Below, in pieces: positions 11,775 to 23,084 of a stretch of DNA of 64,000 nt; position 1 is the stretch's first letter, and every line of letters starts with the position of its first letter. The stretch is from the NCBI GenBank assembly GCA_034440575.1, contig JAOTOL010001392.1, positions 173,501 to 237,500 of the forward strand. The letters are read 5' to 3'. A program made the position numbers and the translations under genes. Source of the stretch: Imbricaverruca yamaguchii (lineage: Eukaryota > Arthropoda > Thecostraca > Neoverrucidae). The notes under the pieces are model-generated. The model was not told where the DNA came from, ran no database searches, and saw only the letters and a program-made list of their open reading frames with translations.

Positions 11775-11931
11775 ACTGTGGTGGCCGAGGTGCCACCGAC
11801 GGGCGACCCTGGTCGCCCCAGGTGTCACTGACTGGCGACCCTGGTCGGCCGAGGTGTCACTGACTGGCGACCCTGGTCGGCCGAGGTGCCACTGACGGGC
11901 GACCCTGGTCGGCTGAGGTGCCACTGATTGG
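11775..11931. repeat. 32-bp minisatellite, about 5 copies
   Basis: Units share GGCGACCCTGGTCG and GAGGTGYCACTGAC; the copies differ at a few bases (GACGGGC versus GACTGGC). Confidence 0.9.
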
Positions 11932-12015
11932 TTGGTTATTGGTTTTACGACACATCAACCGTTGAGTCATGCAGCGTCGCCAATATCTCACGCCGATTGG
12001 TCGCGGGCGAAGAGT

Positions 12016-12088
12016 AGCGACAGGTGAGACTCGAACCCACAATCATTCGATTTTGAGACGAGCAACTTACCCTTAGACTACTCGTCCC
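12016..12088 (-). ncRNA. tRNA-like head of a SINE or tRNA pseudogene
   Basis: On the minus strand there is an A-box-type word TAGTCTAAGGG (12070-12080) and a B-box GGTTCGAGTCT (12027-12037), spaced as in a tRNA. The T-arm pairs fully (GTGGG with CTCAC, one G-U). The acceptor stem has two mismatches and the anticodon stem is poor; if folded, the loop CTCAAAA would give anticodon CAA, but the long variable arm of tRNA-Leu is absent. Best read as a decayed tRNA or SINE head. Confidence 0.5.
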
Positions 12089-13187
12089 CGATGTGCCACT
12101 GACGGCGGCAGTGGCACACCGTCGCTGTCGTGCTCAGTAGTAAGACGAGGTGCCATTGCAGCGTATTTGTCGCGTGCTCGGGCCGGAGGTCGCCTGCGGT
12201 GCCTCCAGGTGACTGCAGCCGCCGCGGTACCCGAGTAGAGTGGCGGCCGCTGTTGGCTTCCTCACCCCCTCCCCGCCCCTCCCTCCTCCCCACCCCGCCC
12301 GACAGTATATCGACTGACCCCTCCACAAACGGCACGGGGCCACTCAAAGTTCGTCGGCAGGGCCTGGAACGTCCAAAGGGTGACGCGCATAGTAACACGA
12401 ACGCCTAGCTCGTGTTGCTTACCGATATGGAATTGTATGGAAATATATCAATCGCGTAAAAAGAGTGCACGATGGATCCAAGAGGTTGGCTGTGCTGCTT
12501 TGGACCTCTCACAGTCGGTACAATAATTTCTGGCTGCGTCCAGCGGTACGAGGGCCACTGGCTGCGTCCAGCGGTACGAGGGCCACTGTTGGCTATCGGG
12601 AGGGGTCGGACGACTCGTCGCTGAGGTAATATATTGCGCATCACAGATGTCATTTCATCAAGTAATTTGGGTGGGTGAAGCGGGTTGTGTGTACCAGCCA
12701 TTGGCGTCCTAAGTATTGGGGCTAACCCCATAGATTCCCATACTAAAGCCTTGGAGACGTTTGGGCCGGGGGAGGGTGAAGCAGATGTAAAGATAAGAGA
12801 CTGCTTCCTGAAACGAATGTAAAGCGATTCCCTTTGCTGATGACTATTCCGGCAAAATCCTTTATTATTTGACCCCCGTAACTTTGTTGTTATTCCACTT
12901 CAGGTACATTCGCTTGCGTCATATTTTGCTGCAGTCTACTCAGCCTAGAATTTGGCGCAGGAAAGTCGTCGGCCATAGAGTCGACCGTCGCTCTACCGTG
13001 GCCAGTCTTTTTTCTTTCTTCTTTTTGATCCATCAAAGGGTGGGGAGGACACAGTCTCACTCATGGGAAAACCGCTCCTCTACGCACGCCACGCTGACAA
13101 GTAGCCGGGCAGCTGCCAAAGAGCCTATTCAGGCGTGATGTCCCAGCCCCCTTATTTGAAGTTCTGGGTCCATGCCTGCGGTTAAAT
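12089..13187. other. Mixed sequence, no gene seen; one 28-bp duplicate
   Basis: A 28-bp unit containing GGCTGCGTCCAGCGGTACG is exactly duplicated at 12531-12586. The rest is ordinary, with a T-rich patch at 13008-13025. No recognisable coding sequence. Confidence 0.5.
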
Positions 13188-13630
13188 CTGTCGTTCCTGC
13201 TCCTCACCAGTCCAGTTAACTATGCCGCCTCAGGTTCCAGTCAGTTCAGTCTGTTGTTCCTGTTCCTCACCAGTCCAGTTAACTATGCCGCCTCAGGTTC
13301 CAATCAGTCCAGTCTGTTGTTCCTGTTCCTCACCAGTCCAGTTAACTATGCCGCCTCAGGTTCCAATCAGTCCAGTCTGTTGTTCCTGTTCCTCACCAGT
13401 CCAGTTAACTATGCCGCCTCAGGTTCCAATCAGTCCAGTCTGTTGTTCCTGTTCCTCACCAGTCCAGTTAACTATGCCGCCTCGGTTACATCGGTTTCCA
13501 GTCTGTTGTTCCTGTTCCTCACCAGTCCAGTTAACTATGCCGCCCCAGGTTCCGATCAGTCCAGTCTGTTGTTCCTGTTCCTCACCAGTCCAGTTAACTA
13601 TGCCGCATCTGAGTCGGATCAGTCCGTTGT
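13188..13630. repeat. 63-bp minisatellite, about 7 copies
   Basis: Units start at 13188, 13251 and so on every 63 bp, with the core CCAGTCCAGTTAACTATGCC. Because 63 is divisible by three, two overlapping + frames of about 165 codons stay open with 21-residue repeats; overlapping frames and repeat phase argue against a protein. Some later copies carry substitutions and the last fades out. Confidence 0.93.
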
Positions 13631-13752
13631 CAACCGATCAATCAATCCGGTCCAATCCGTCGTCTCCGTACCTCGCCAGTACAATCAAACACACCGCCTC
13701 TGTCCCAAACCAACTCACTCTGTGATCCCCGTCGGAAACTAGTCCGGTTCGG

Positions 13753-14158
13753 TCCCGCACCACATCAGTCTCCGCACCACATCAGTCCCCGCACCACATC
13801 AGTCCCCGCACCACATCAGTCTCCGCACCACATCAGTCCCCGCACCACATCAGTCCCCGCACCACATCAGTATCCGCACCACATCAGTCCCCGAACCACA
13901 TCAGTCTCCGCACCACATCAGTCTCCGCACCACATCAGTATCCGCACCACATCAGTCCCCGCACCACATCAGTCCCCGCACCACATCAGTCCCCGCACCA
14001 CATCAGTCTCCGCACCACATCAGTCCCCGCACCACATCAGTATCCGCACCACATCAGTCCCCGAACCACATCAGTCTCCGCACCACATCAGTCTCCGCAC
14101 CACATCAGTCCCCGCACCACATCAGTCTCCGCACCACATCAGTCCCCGCACCACATCA
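13753..14158. repeat. 17-bp minisatellite, about 24 copies
   Basis: Unit CCGCACCACATCAGTCC, with single-base variants (CTCC, TATCC, CGAACC) arranged in a partly repeated order that suggests higher-order duplication of blocks of several units. Confidence 0.95.
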
Positions 14159-14470
14159 ACTGCACCTCTGGCCACCACCACCACCACCACATCATCTGTG
14201 CCTCTGGCCAGTCATCTGTGTACCTCCGGCCAGTCGTCTACCTCTGGCCAGTCATCCGCACCCGTGGCCAGTCACCCCTCCCCTCCAGCCATCTGAGCAT
14301 GCGACGGTGGCTTGCCGATAATGGCGCGAGCGGTCAGCGCGGCGGCGGCGGCGGCGGCGGCAGACCACCCCGTCTCGGTGTCCCGTGGAGCGGTTCGATA
14401 CGTAGCCCGCGGCGACCCTCTCTGCCCCCCGGCTGCTGTCTGTGTCGCCCCGGCCCCTGTAAATTATGTT
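14159..14470. other. Flank with decayed repeats and a (GGC)n run
   Basis: Contains loose CACCTCTGGCCA/CAGTCATC repeats (14160-14290) and a GGC run of about eight triplets at 14340-14363. No gene recognised. Confidence 0.5.
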
Positions 14471-14473
14471 GTG

Positions 14474-14503
14474 TATAAAAGCGCCGGCAAACAGAGTCAT
14501 AAA
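14474..14503 (+). promoter_or_regulatory. Candidate TATA element with Abd-B-like site
   Basis: TATAAAA at 14474-14480 lies in otherwise GC-rich DNA, preceded by TGTAAATTATGTTGTG and followed 15 bases later by GTCATAAA (14496-14503), the reverse complement of TTTATGAC. A TCAT near 14497-14500 falls about 25 bp after the TATA start, slightly short of the usual distance to an initiator. It could be a core promoter or an enhancer fragment; no downstream coding exon was found. Confidence 0.25.
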
Positions 14504-14579
14504 TCTGCCGGTGCGGCGCTGAGAGCGCCAGCCACGCCGCCGCCCGTGTCTGACGACGCTGACGGATAGGCCGGCCGGC

Positions 14580-14890
14580 GCCGGATTGAGCTGCGCTGGG
14601 CTTGGCTCGGCTGCACTGGGCCGGGCGGGGCCAACTGGACTGGCTTGCGCTGAAGTGGGCTCGTCTAGTGTGGACTGGGTTGTGTTGTGCTGTGCTGTGC
14701 TGTGCTGTGCTGTGTTGTGCTACGCCATGTTGTGCTGAGCTGAGCTGGTTAGTAGGCTGATTTCGGCTGGACTGGCTTTGGCTGGACTGGGGTTGTGCTG
14801 GGCTGGTTAGTAGTCTGGTCTGGTATGCTCTGGTCTGGTTTGGTCTGGTCTGGTCTGGCCTAAGCTGGGCTAGACTAGGCGGCTGGCGCG
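14580..14890. repeat. Decayed pentanucleotide repeat (TGTGC/TGGAC/TGGTC)
   Basis: The clean part is (TGTGC)n at about 14690-14725. Flanks show drifted pentamers (CTGGG, CTGGA, CTGGT) over 300 bp, consistent with an old pentanucleotide array. Confidence 0.75.
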
Positions 14891-15405
14891 GCGCCGCGAC
14901 GTCTGGTCAAGCTAGCGCACTGATCTGCTGACGCGGTGATCGGCCTGGACCGCATCAGCTGCAGTTAGCAGGGCGGCCGCAGAGGCGGTGTCAGGAGCGA
15001 CTCGTGCCGGGTAGCAGGCGCCAGTGCAACATGGGCCAGCTGTCAAACCGCGTCGCGCCGTGGGCAGCAGGCAGAGAGGAGATACGCCAGCGAGCAGAAG
15101 TCGGCCGTCTGCTGATGCTCGGAAGTCAACAGTCTGCTGACGTATCTCGGATGTCAGCCGTTAGCTCAGAGGTCAGCCGGCAGATTACGTACACCGGAGG
15201 TCAGCCATCAGCTGACTTATCTCAGAGGTTAGTCTGCAGCTGACATGTCCCGTGCGGTGGTGAGTCTCAGGTGAGGTCACGTCAGCGGACGAAGTGGCGT
15301 GTCGAGAGCCGCCGTCAGAGCCGACGTGCGGCCGCCGTCCGGTGATGATTTGTCTGGAGAGCGTCTGTCGCGAGCAGAGCCCCGGCGGTGAGCACCGCTG
15401 CCAGC
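14891..15405. other. GC-rich stretch, no gene seen
   Basis: Loosely repeated GTCAGCCG/CTGCTGACGTATCTC words at 15120-15240 look like an old degenerate repeat. No gene recognised. Confidence 0.45.
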
Positions 15406-15770
15406 GGCCAGTGGCCGGGTCGGTGGCCGTGCCAGTGGCCGTGCCAGTGGCCGTGCCAGTGGCCGTGCCAGTGGCCAGGCCGGCTCGGTGGCCATGTTGG
15501 TGGCCTTGGCCCTGCCGATGGCCGAGTCGATGGCCGTGTTTGTGGCCGTGGCCGTGCATATGACCGGGTCGATGGCCATGGCCGTGTCGGTGCCTGTATC
15601 GGTCGCCGTGTCAGTGACCGTGTTGGTGACCGTGTTGGTGACCGTGTCAGTGACCGTGTCAGTGACCGTGTTGGTGACCGTGTCAGTCGCCGTGTCAGTG
15701 ACCGTGTTGGTGACCGTGTCAGTCGCCGTGTCAGTGACCGTGTTGGTGACCGTGTCAGTCGCCGAGCCGC
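15406..15770. repeat. 12-bp minisatellite (about 30 copies)
   Basis: Starts as GTGGCCGTGCCA and drifts into GTGACCGTGTTG/GTGACCGTGTCA. The 12-bp period keeps frames open on both strands (for example Val-rich or Thr-Asp-Thr-Val repeats), which I regard as by-products. Confidence 0.93.
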
Positions 15771-16000
15771 CAGAACACCGCCGGCCGAGCGGCGCCCAGA
15801 CGCGCGTCAGTCGAGCAGACGGCCGGAGCGCGCGCAATTTTGGCGCCGTTTGCGGGGCGCGGCGGCGGCCGACGTGACGTGACACCGGCCAGCTGGACGT
15901 GCTCTGCCGGCCGCACTGTTCACACCTGGCGGACGCCCATGGCCGCCGCCGCGGCAGCGTCTCACCGTCTCGCCTAGCCTGCAACGGTCGGCTAATGAGC
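15771..16000. other. GC-rich spacer
   Basis: No feature recognised beyond simple GC-rich sequence. Confidence 0.4.
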
Positions 16001-16195
16001 ACCTGTCATATCTGAAAGTGCACATAGGGTGTAAATCACGCGGCGATACACTTTTATAGCCGGCGTTCTTGCTATCAATCGTAAGAAATGCAACGAACAG
16101 AAAGTGCCTCCCATCGCGTAAATCATGCAATATTTATGACGGCTAATATCCGCCGGCCTCATTTGCTGTTATTTATGACTTATTTAGGTTTTTTA
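16001..16195. promoter_or_regulatory. AT-rich island with two TTTATGAC sites (candidate enhancer)
   Basis: A sharp AT-rich island flanked by GC-rich DNA. TTTATGAC occurs at 16133-16140 and 16172-16179, with TTTATAGCC near 16050, ATCATGCAATATTT (POU-like) near 16122 and GGCTAATATCC between them. TTTAT(G/T)(A/G)C-type words are typical of posterior Hox/Cdx homeodomains. Function is inferred from motif clustering only. Confidence 0.35.
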
Positions 16196-17142
16196 CAGCA
16201 GACGGTGAGGTGCAGTGGATATTAACAGCAGTTGGTGAGGTGCATTGGACATTTGCGATGCAACTGACCTGACCCGCCGGACGAGACCCACCGGTCTTCT
16301 GCGAAGGCGCACACCGTGCAGTATCAGCGGCGAGCGCCGTACAGTCCCAGCCTCGCCGCCCCGCCCCGATGCGCGTACCCTCGAGAGCCGTACAAACCCT
16401 TTCACCGGTAGCGACTCTGACTGCCTCGTGGCATTACGCCGGTTGGAGAAGTCAAACATGTATGGGAGCCGACGGTCGGCCGGCGGGCGCGCACCGACAC
16501 TTTGACACTGGAGCCGCCATCGGTATGCCGACTGATGACGCGAGTGACGATCGCCGACATCCACGGTGGCAGAGGTGAGATCAGCGAGGTCATGACCACC
16601 GACTGAGGTCGTCTCGCGTCGCAGTGAGCTCGGCGGCAGCCTGCTGTTCGGTGCCGCCACCAAAGGTCCGGACTAGGTGGCCGCAGCCTCCTGGCTCGTC
16701 CTGCAGCACCACATCGACTCCTCATCCATCCTGCACCATTTCCTCCCAGCCTGCGACCCGTCCTACCAAGCTATGCCGAACTTTTTCCCCACAGCTACCA
16801 CGTGCTTTCTTCTCCACTGAACTGCGCTGAGCCCCTTTCTCTCCCTGTAGCGCCACCAAGAATCCCGCTTCCGCTATTCGGCCCCTGATCACGAAGTGGC
16901 CATGGCTCATGTGGAAAGTGGGAGCTCCCAGCCCCGGTTTGCAAGGGTATCGACCTTCCGATTGATACCAAGGCGAACAACCTCTCTCGTCTCGAACCCT
17001 CTTTTGCGCTATCCGTTACATCACCTCGTCTAGACAATTTCCATGGGATTACGTCCGATACGAGCGCCGTGTTACTATTTACGGTCGGCGTGCCCCGAGC
17101 TGGTTCAGTAATCAGCCAATCGCGTCACGACGCCTGCTGGCG
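16196..17142. other. GC-rich stretch, no gene seen
   Basis: A 29-bp near-duplicate (ACAGCAG, GGTGAGGTGCA, TGGA) lies at 16195-16252. Overlapping frames of 80-156 codons occur on both strands; none is recognisable. Confidence 0.45.
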
Positions 17143-17490
17143 CGCCGTCCGCTCCCGTCGTCCATTCCCGTCGTCCGCCCCCGCCGTCCGTTCCCGTCGT
17201 CCGCTCCCGTCGTCCGCCCCCGCCGTCCGCCCCCGCCGTCCGCTCCCGCCGTCCGCTCCCGCCGTCCGCTCCCGCCGTCCGCTCCCGTCGTCCGCTCCCG
17301 TCGTCCGCTCCCGTCGTCCACTCCCGTCGTCCGCTCCCGTCGTCCGCCCCCGTCGTCCGCTCCCGTCGTCCGCTCCCGCCGTCCGCTACCGCCGTCCGCT
17401 GCCGCCGTCCGCTCCCGCCGTCCGCTGACTGGGTCTCCCGCAGTCCGCTGGCTGGGTCTCCCGCCGTCCGCTGGCTGGGTCTCCCGCCGC
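17143..17490. repeat. 12-bp minisatellite, then 24-bp variant
   Basis: About 23 copies of CGTCCGCTCCCG (C/T variation at CCGTCG versus CCGCCG) run to 17425, followed by three copies of a 24-bp unit with GGCTGGGTCTCCCGCC. Both periods are multiples of three. Confidence 0.93.
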
Positions 17491-17930
17491 GCTGGGTCGG
17501 CGTGCCGGTAGCCGACAGCTGACACTAGTCCACCTTCCCCATGGACATGATACGCCGCACTGATGTCGGCCGGCGGCAGCGGGCCTCGTCCGCAGCCTCT
17601 CTTTCGTCGGCGCTCTAGTCTTGTCTCGCCGGCACCCTGACCTTGCCCCACCGGCACTCCCACCCCGTCCCATCGGCTGGTGTCATTCAAAGAGACCAGA
17701 ACGGCAATCAATATTTCCTGCCGTGATGCTCGATGGTCTCACCTGTGGCAACTCGTGGCAGCCACCTGGTAAAGTACCATCTCTGACAAATCGCGACAAC
17801 CACCTAGTAAATTGGAGTCCGCGGCCGAAGGGTGATTATTATCAGCGAACAGCAGTGCAGGAAACGCTTTAATGGAAAGATGAAAGTTTAAGCATGACTT
17901 GTGTCGGCTGTCTCGGTTGTGCATACGGTG
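17491..17930. other. Unique stretch, no gene seen
   Basis: Ordinary mixed sequence. A pair of related phrases (GGCAACTCGTGGCAGCCACC and GCGACAACCACC) near 17750-17800 is weak. No gene recognised. Confidence 0.4.
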
Positions 17931-18540
17931 GTGGCTCCTCGTGTGCACGGTGGCGGCTCTGGCCTTGTCGCCGTACCTCGTGTGTACGGTGGCGGCTCCG
18001 GCTTTGTCGCCGTACCTCGTGTGTACGGTGGCGGCTCCGGCTTTGTCGTCGTACCTCGTGTGTACGGTGGCGGCTCTGGCTTTGTCGTCGTACCTCGTGT
18101 GTACGGTGGCGGCTCCGGCCTTGTCGTCGTACCTCGTGTGTACGGTGGCGGCTCCGGCTTTGTCGTCGTACCTCGTGTGTACGGTGGCGGCTCCGGCTTT
18201 GTCGTCGTACCTCGTGTGTACGGTGGCGGCTCTGGTTTGTCGTCGTACCTCGTGTGTACGGTGGCGGCTCCGGCCTTGTCGCCGTCCTCGTGTGTCGGTG
18301 GCGGCTCCGGCTTTGTCGTCGTACCTCGTGTGTACGGTGGCGGCTCTGGCTTTGTCGTCGTACCTCGTGTGTACGGTGGCGGCTCTGGCTTTGTCGTCGT
18401 ACCTCGTGTGTACGGTGGCGGCTCCGGCCTTGTCGTCGTACCTCGTGTGTACGGTGGCGGCTCGGGCTTTGTCGCCGTACCTCGTGTGTACGGTGGCGGC
18501 TGGGACTTTGTCGCCATACCTCGTGTGTACGGTGGCATCT
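17931..18540. repeat. 39-bp minisatellite, about 15 copies
   Basis: Core GTACCTCGTGTGTACGGTGG plus CGGCTCCGGCTTTGTCG. The 39-bp period leaves several frames open on both strands (218-304 codons); the same DNA giving five overlapping frames argues for repeat by-products. Copies near 18275-18300 carry small deletions. Confidence 0.95.
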
Positions 18541-19134
18541 TCACGGCTCTGCCGACCGTGGCTAGCTCGCCTGTCGGCTATTCGTGTCAACAGTGCAGTG
18601 GCTGGGCAGACACGCCACCTGCTGACTGATTGGACATGATGTTTGGACTGCATGGTCCACTAGAGTCGTGTTTTCGCCGGACCACGTGCATGTCGGAACG
18701 GCCGTACGATTTCTCGGTCCCAGTCTTCAGCGGCGTGTGACGTCACGGTACAGCCTTCAGCGGTATATGGCGTCACGCTTGAGACACCCAGGGGCGGAGG
18801 CTTGCTTGACATTGGTCGTGACCCTAGCGAAGCCCACAGCTCCGTCGGATTCAGCTTGGCACCATTCGTGTCCTGAAGTAGTACCGGCTACATCGTCGGC
18901 GCCGACGCACGTCAAATGGCGGACTTTGAGGAGGGCGGCTGTCGTCGTTGATGGCACGCTTGGCCGAGTGGTTTCTTCTTAAGAAAAAAACAATTATTTA
19001 GGGGCGCCAAAGTGCCAACCGCTAGAGATGGATGTACATCATGCACACGGCTATGTGGCAGGAGCAAATTGCGCGCCAACGTCGGTGGCGTCGACGAGCT
19101 GCGACGGCAGCTTTCACGCCGTCGCCGGCGGCGC
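18541..19134. other. Unique stretch, no gene seen
   Basis: Includes TGTGACGTCACGG at about 18735 (CRE palindrome) and an A-run near 18983. No recognisable coding sequence. Confidence 0.45.
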
Positions 19135-19541
19135 TCGGCGCGTCGTCAGCCGTTGTGCTGGCGGGCCACGACAGACGCCAGCGGCCGGTCGGCGCGTGTT
19201 TCAGCAGACGCCAGCGCCGTCGGCGCGTCTGCCGTTGTGCTGGCGGGCCCGACGCGCCAGCGGCCGTCGGCGCGTCGTCAGCCGTTGTGCTGGCGGGCCA
19301 CGACAGACGCCAGCGGCCGGTCGGCGCGTCGTCAGCCGTTGTGCTGGCGGGCCACGACAGACGCCAGCGGCCGGTCGGCGCGTCGTCAGCCGTTGTGCTG
19401 GCGGGCCACGACAGACGCCAGCGGCCGCTCGGCGCGTCGTCAGCCGTTGTGCTGGCGGGCCACGACAGACGCCAGCGGCCGCTCGGCGCGTCGTCAGCCG
19501 TTGTGCTGGCGGGCCACGACAGACGCCAGCGGCCGGTCGGT
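19135..19541. repeat. 54-bp minisatellite, about 7 copies
   Basis: Units begin CGTCGTCAGCCGTTGTGCTG at 19139, 19273, 19327, 19381, 19435 and 19489; the segment around 19190-19270 is a rearranged variant copy. The 54-bp period keeps frames open on both strands. Confidence 0.94.
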
Positions 19542-19651
19542 TTCGCCGCCGACCACAATGGGCCGGCACATCGAGCAGCGCACCAACGGTGGGCTTTCAC
19601 ACTTGCATTGCCGTGGAGACGCGCCCGCTAATGCCGGCCGCCGCCGTAATT

Positions 19652-20540
<889 letters not shown>

Positions 20541-20985
20541 GTAATGCGGTGTGTGGCGAAGTGACGTGACAGTGCGCAATGTGACGTGGTGTGTTGTGCT
20601 GTGACGGGGCGTAATGTGGTCTAGCGTGAAGTGACGTGGTGTATTGTGGTGTAACGTGACGTGACGTGACGTGACGTGATGTGGTGTGGTGTGGTGTGGT
20701 GTGGTGTGTTGTGCTGTGATGAGGTGTAATGTGGTCTAGCGTGAAGTGACGTGGTGTAATGTGATGTGACGTGGTGTGGTGTGCTGTGACGAGGCGTAAT
20801 GTGGTGTAGTGTGAAGTGACGTGGTGTAGTGTGGTGTGGTGTGGTGTGATGTGGTGTGGTGTGGTGTGTTGTGCTGTGATGAGGCGTAATGTGGTGTAGT
20901 GTGAGGTGAAGTAACTTGATGTGGTGTGACGTGACGTGACGCGGCGTGACGTGACGTGATGTGGTGTGACGTGACGAGGCCGTGA
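20541..20985. repeat. GTGTG/GTGAC pentanucleotide array with higher-order order
   Basis: Runs of GTGTG and GTGAC pentamers are interspersed with GAGGCGTAATGTGG and GCGTGAAGTGACG, recurring about every 100-130 bp, so pentamers appear organised into a higher-order repeat. Confidence 0.88.
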
Positions 20986-21042
20986 TTCAGCCTGTCGTGG
21001 TCATCGGCGAGCTGCAGCTGGCGGTGGTCGCTCGTGCCTTCA

Positions 21043-21074
21043 CTAACGACCTGTTTGTCTGTTCCAGGTGAGTA
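21043..21074 (+). other. Candidate recursive splice site (3'ss and 5'ss back to back)
   Basis: CTAAC (21043-21047, branch-point consensus) is followed by a pyrimidine-rich tract and CAG ending at 21067, and directly by GTGAGTA from 21068. The 20 nt between branch A and the AG dinucleotide match normal acceptor geometry, and the donor is near consensus. A zero-length exon of this type is how ratchet points in long arthropod introns look. An ordinary exon could not lie at this junction; chance remains possible. Confidence 0.5.
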
Positions 21075-23084
21075 CCGACCCGACCAGGTCACGTCAGGTG
21101 AGGTCAGCGATCGACTTCAGCTACAGCATCACCGTTGACTGGCGAGGCAGCCAGGTACCGTTCCTAAGTCGTGCAACTCAACAGGTGCGCGCAAACGTTC
21201 CACAACAGAAGGCCAGAAAGCGCACCTATACACAACCTCGAGCCGTGTCGAGCTCAATCAAGAATGCCTCATCAGGCGACTTGCGCTTGGCTGACACGCC
21301 TGGGATCGTATTGGGCACTCCTTGTCAGTTGAGCGGTGCGCTCAACTAGTTGCCACCGGCATCTCACGCCATGGTGGAATCAGGTGGCTACTAGGGCCGA
21401 CACGTGATGGAACAAGTACGGTTAGATGAAGTTTCTCGGAGTGCCGGAAGACCTGACAAATACTGTTACACGCTTTCGGTTCTGCCGTGATGACGTACTT
21501 GTGCCTGCCGGCATCGCAGTACGGGCCGCTCAGCAGTGCCAGTTCACACCATCGGCGCTCTTCAACAATAGTAGGCTGATGTACCCTGTAGCACCCGGGC
21601 TAAATCAACTTACATGCCAACCCTCCCCACCCGACATACAAATTATCTTGCGGGGGAGTAAAGTAGACTAAGCTAGCTATCAAAACTATTTCATTTGGAG
21701 ACGGTCCCCCGCCAACCCATCGCCTTCAACGCCTTAACGCCGCTGACACTATACTCCTGTCATGTAAATGTGCATTCACTTTCAACTTCCTCGCAAAGCC
21801 CACACGCTTTAAGGCGGCGCAAATGACCTCTATGGCCCGACACGCCTTTGGGCACCGCCACCCATGGCAGCCCGGACATAGTTCCTGATCGCAGTGCAAT
21901 GTCTAAATATTGACGTGGCTGCCGAGGTGTCGGTCGTGTCGGGTCAGGTTAGATCGGGTCGGCTATATCGGATGACGGGGCTGGCCGTCAATCCAGCCTG
22001 CCGGCCGTGATCTCCCCGGGCGCGCGATGTGCAGTGCCCACGTCACCATCCTGTGCATGACCCGCGCATTTTGGATGGAACGGGCGGACGTCACCTTGGT
22101 GTGCACGGCACGCGAGTGGGCACTGAGTGAAGTAGGCAACTTTCTCCGTCGGGTGGGGTCATGTCATGCGCCGTCACGCGTCAAGCGTCACACAACATGC
22201 CACAGCTCGCACGTCACAAGCGTCACGAGACCGTTGTGGCGTGACTGTCGACACCGCGCTCCTCCGAGCCACGTGGCGGGACGTCGTGGATGGCCCGTGG
22301 CAGAGCCAGGTCTCAGAGCCGAGAAAGTGTCCTTCTTGCCCGAGGCTACCGAGTGGCCTGGCCATCCAGGCCGGGACAGTTCCAAGGCTGATTTTCCCCT
22401 TCGTAGGGGTATCAGAGGACACCATGAGATCTTGTCGACGGAAGCGATGTATCACTGGAGAGCCACGGGGTCAGACACGGGCAATGCTGACCTTCACGCT
22501 TGCTCCGTATGGTGGGTGTCGCGTGGTCGGCTCACTTATCGGGTGTGAGTGGGCGACTTCCCGGTAAGTTGCACAACATATACAGTCTAATGCCACAGCG
22601 CGGTTGCCTTGGGTGTGACCTTCGCGACGGTGCGCCACAGTACGGAGCTCTCGAACGCCACCACCCGGCGCTATCCGCACACATCTCGTATCCATTTCCA
22701 GGTCTGGGCTTGTCTCGTTGTCGTCAGCGTCTGAACCCTATCTGTGATCTGGCCGGCTAACGGCGCCGTCACTTTTCATCTCCACGTGACATTGCCCCCG
22801 TCGTGTCGATTCCCCGCCAACTCTCTCCGGCCTGACTGATGCCTCTGCCCGGATCCCTGTCGTCTCCCGGCCTCCCTTCCGGCCGATCCCGCGGCTATTT
22901 TCCCCAGCTCTTAATTCATTTCCTCCACGTCTCCCTCGCCGATCAAAGACTCCGTATTTCACCATCATCTTTCTCTGCACCCCTCCTATCGATGTACAGT
23001 GCATGCCATCGCCGCCCACCTCTCTGTCCCCGGCCATCATCGCTCTCCCACCTCCTCTACCTACCCGCCCACATTTCCATTCAC
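21075..23084. other. Long unique stretch, no gene recognised
   Basis: Mixed GC sequence without tandem arrays. Frames of up to 173 codons (22027-22548, +) overlap others on both strands and show no family resemblance. A GTAAGT donor-like word occurs near 22564. The region is what intron interior would look like. Confidence 0.45.

Noticed and set aside
12016..12088. Functional tRNA-Leu (CAA)
   Set aside because: Two acceptor mismatches, a poor anticodon stem and no long variable arm.
13188..14158. CRISPR-like arrays (regular 17-bp and 63-bp repeats)
   Set aside because: Repeats are directly adjacent with no variable spacers, there are no cas genes and the DNA is clearly eukaryotic.
17888..18653. 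Gly-rich or Pro/Glu/Thr-rich repeat protein of 218-304 residues
   Set aside because: 39-bp tandem repeat with five overlapping open frames; no start context, splice signals or non-repeat domain.
22027..22548. 173-codon + frame as a gene
   Set aside because: Overlaps another + frame and minus-strand frames of similar length, and no motif is recognisable.
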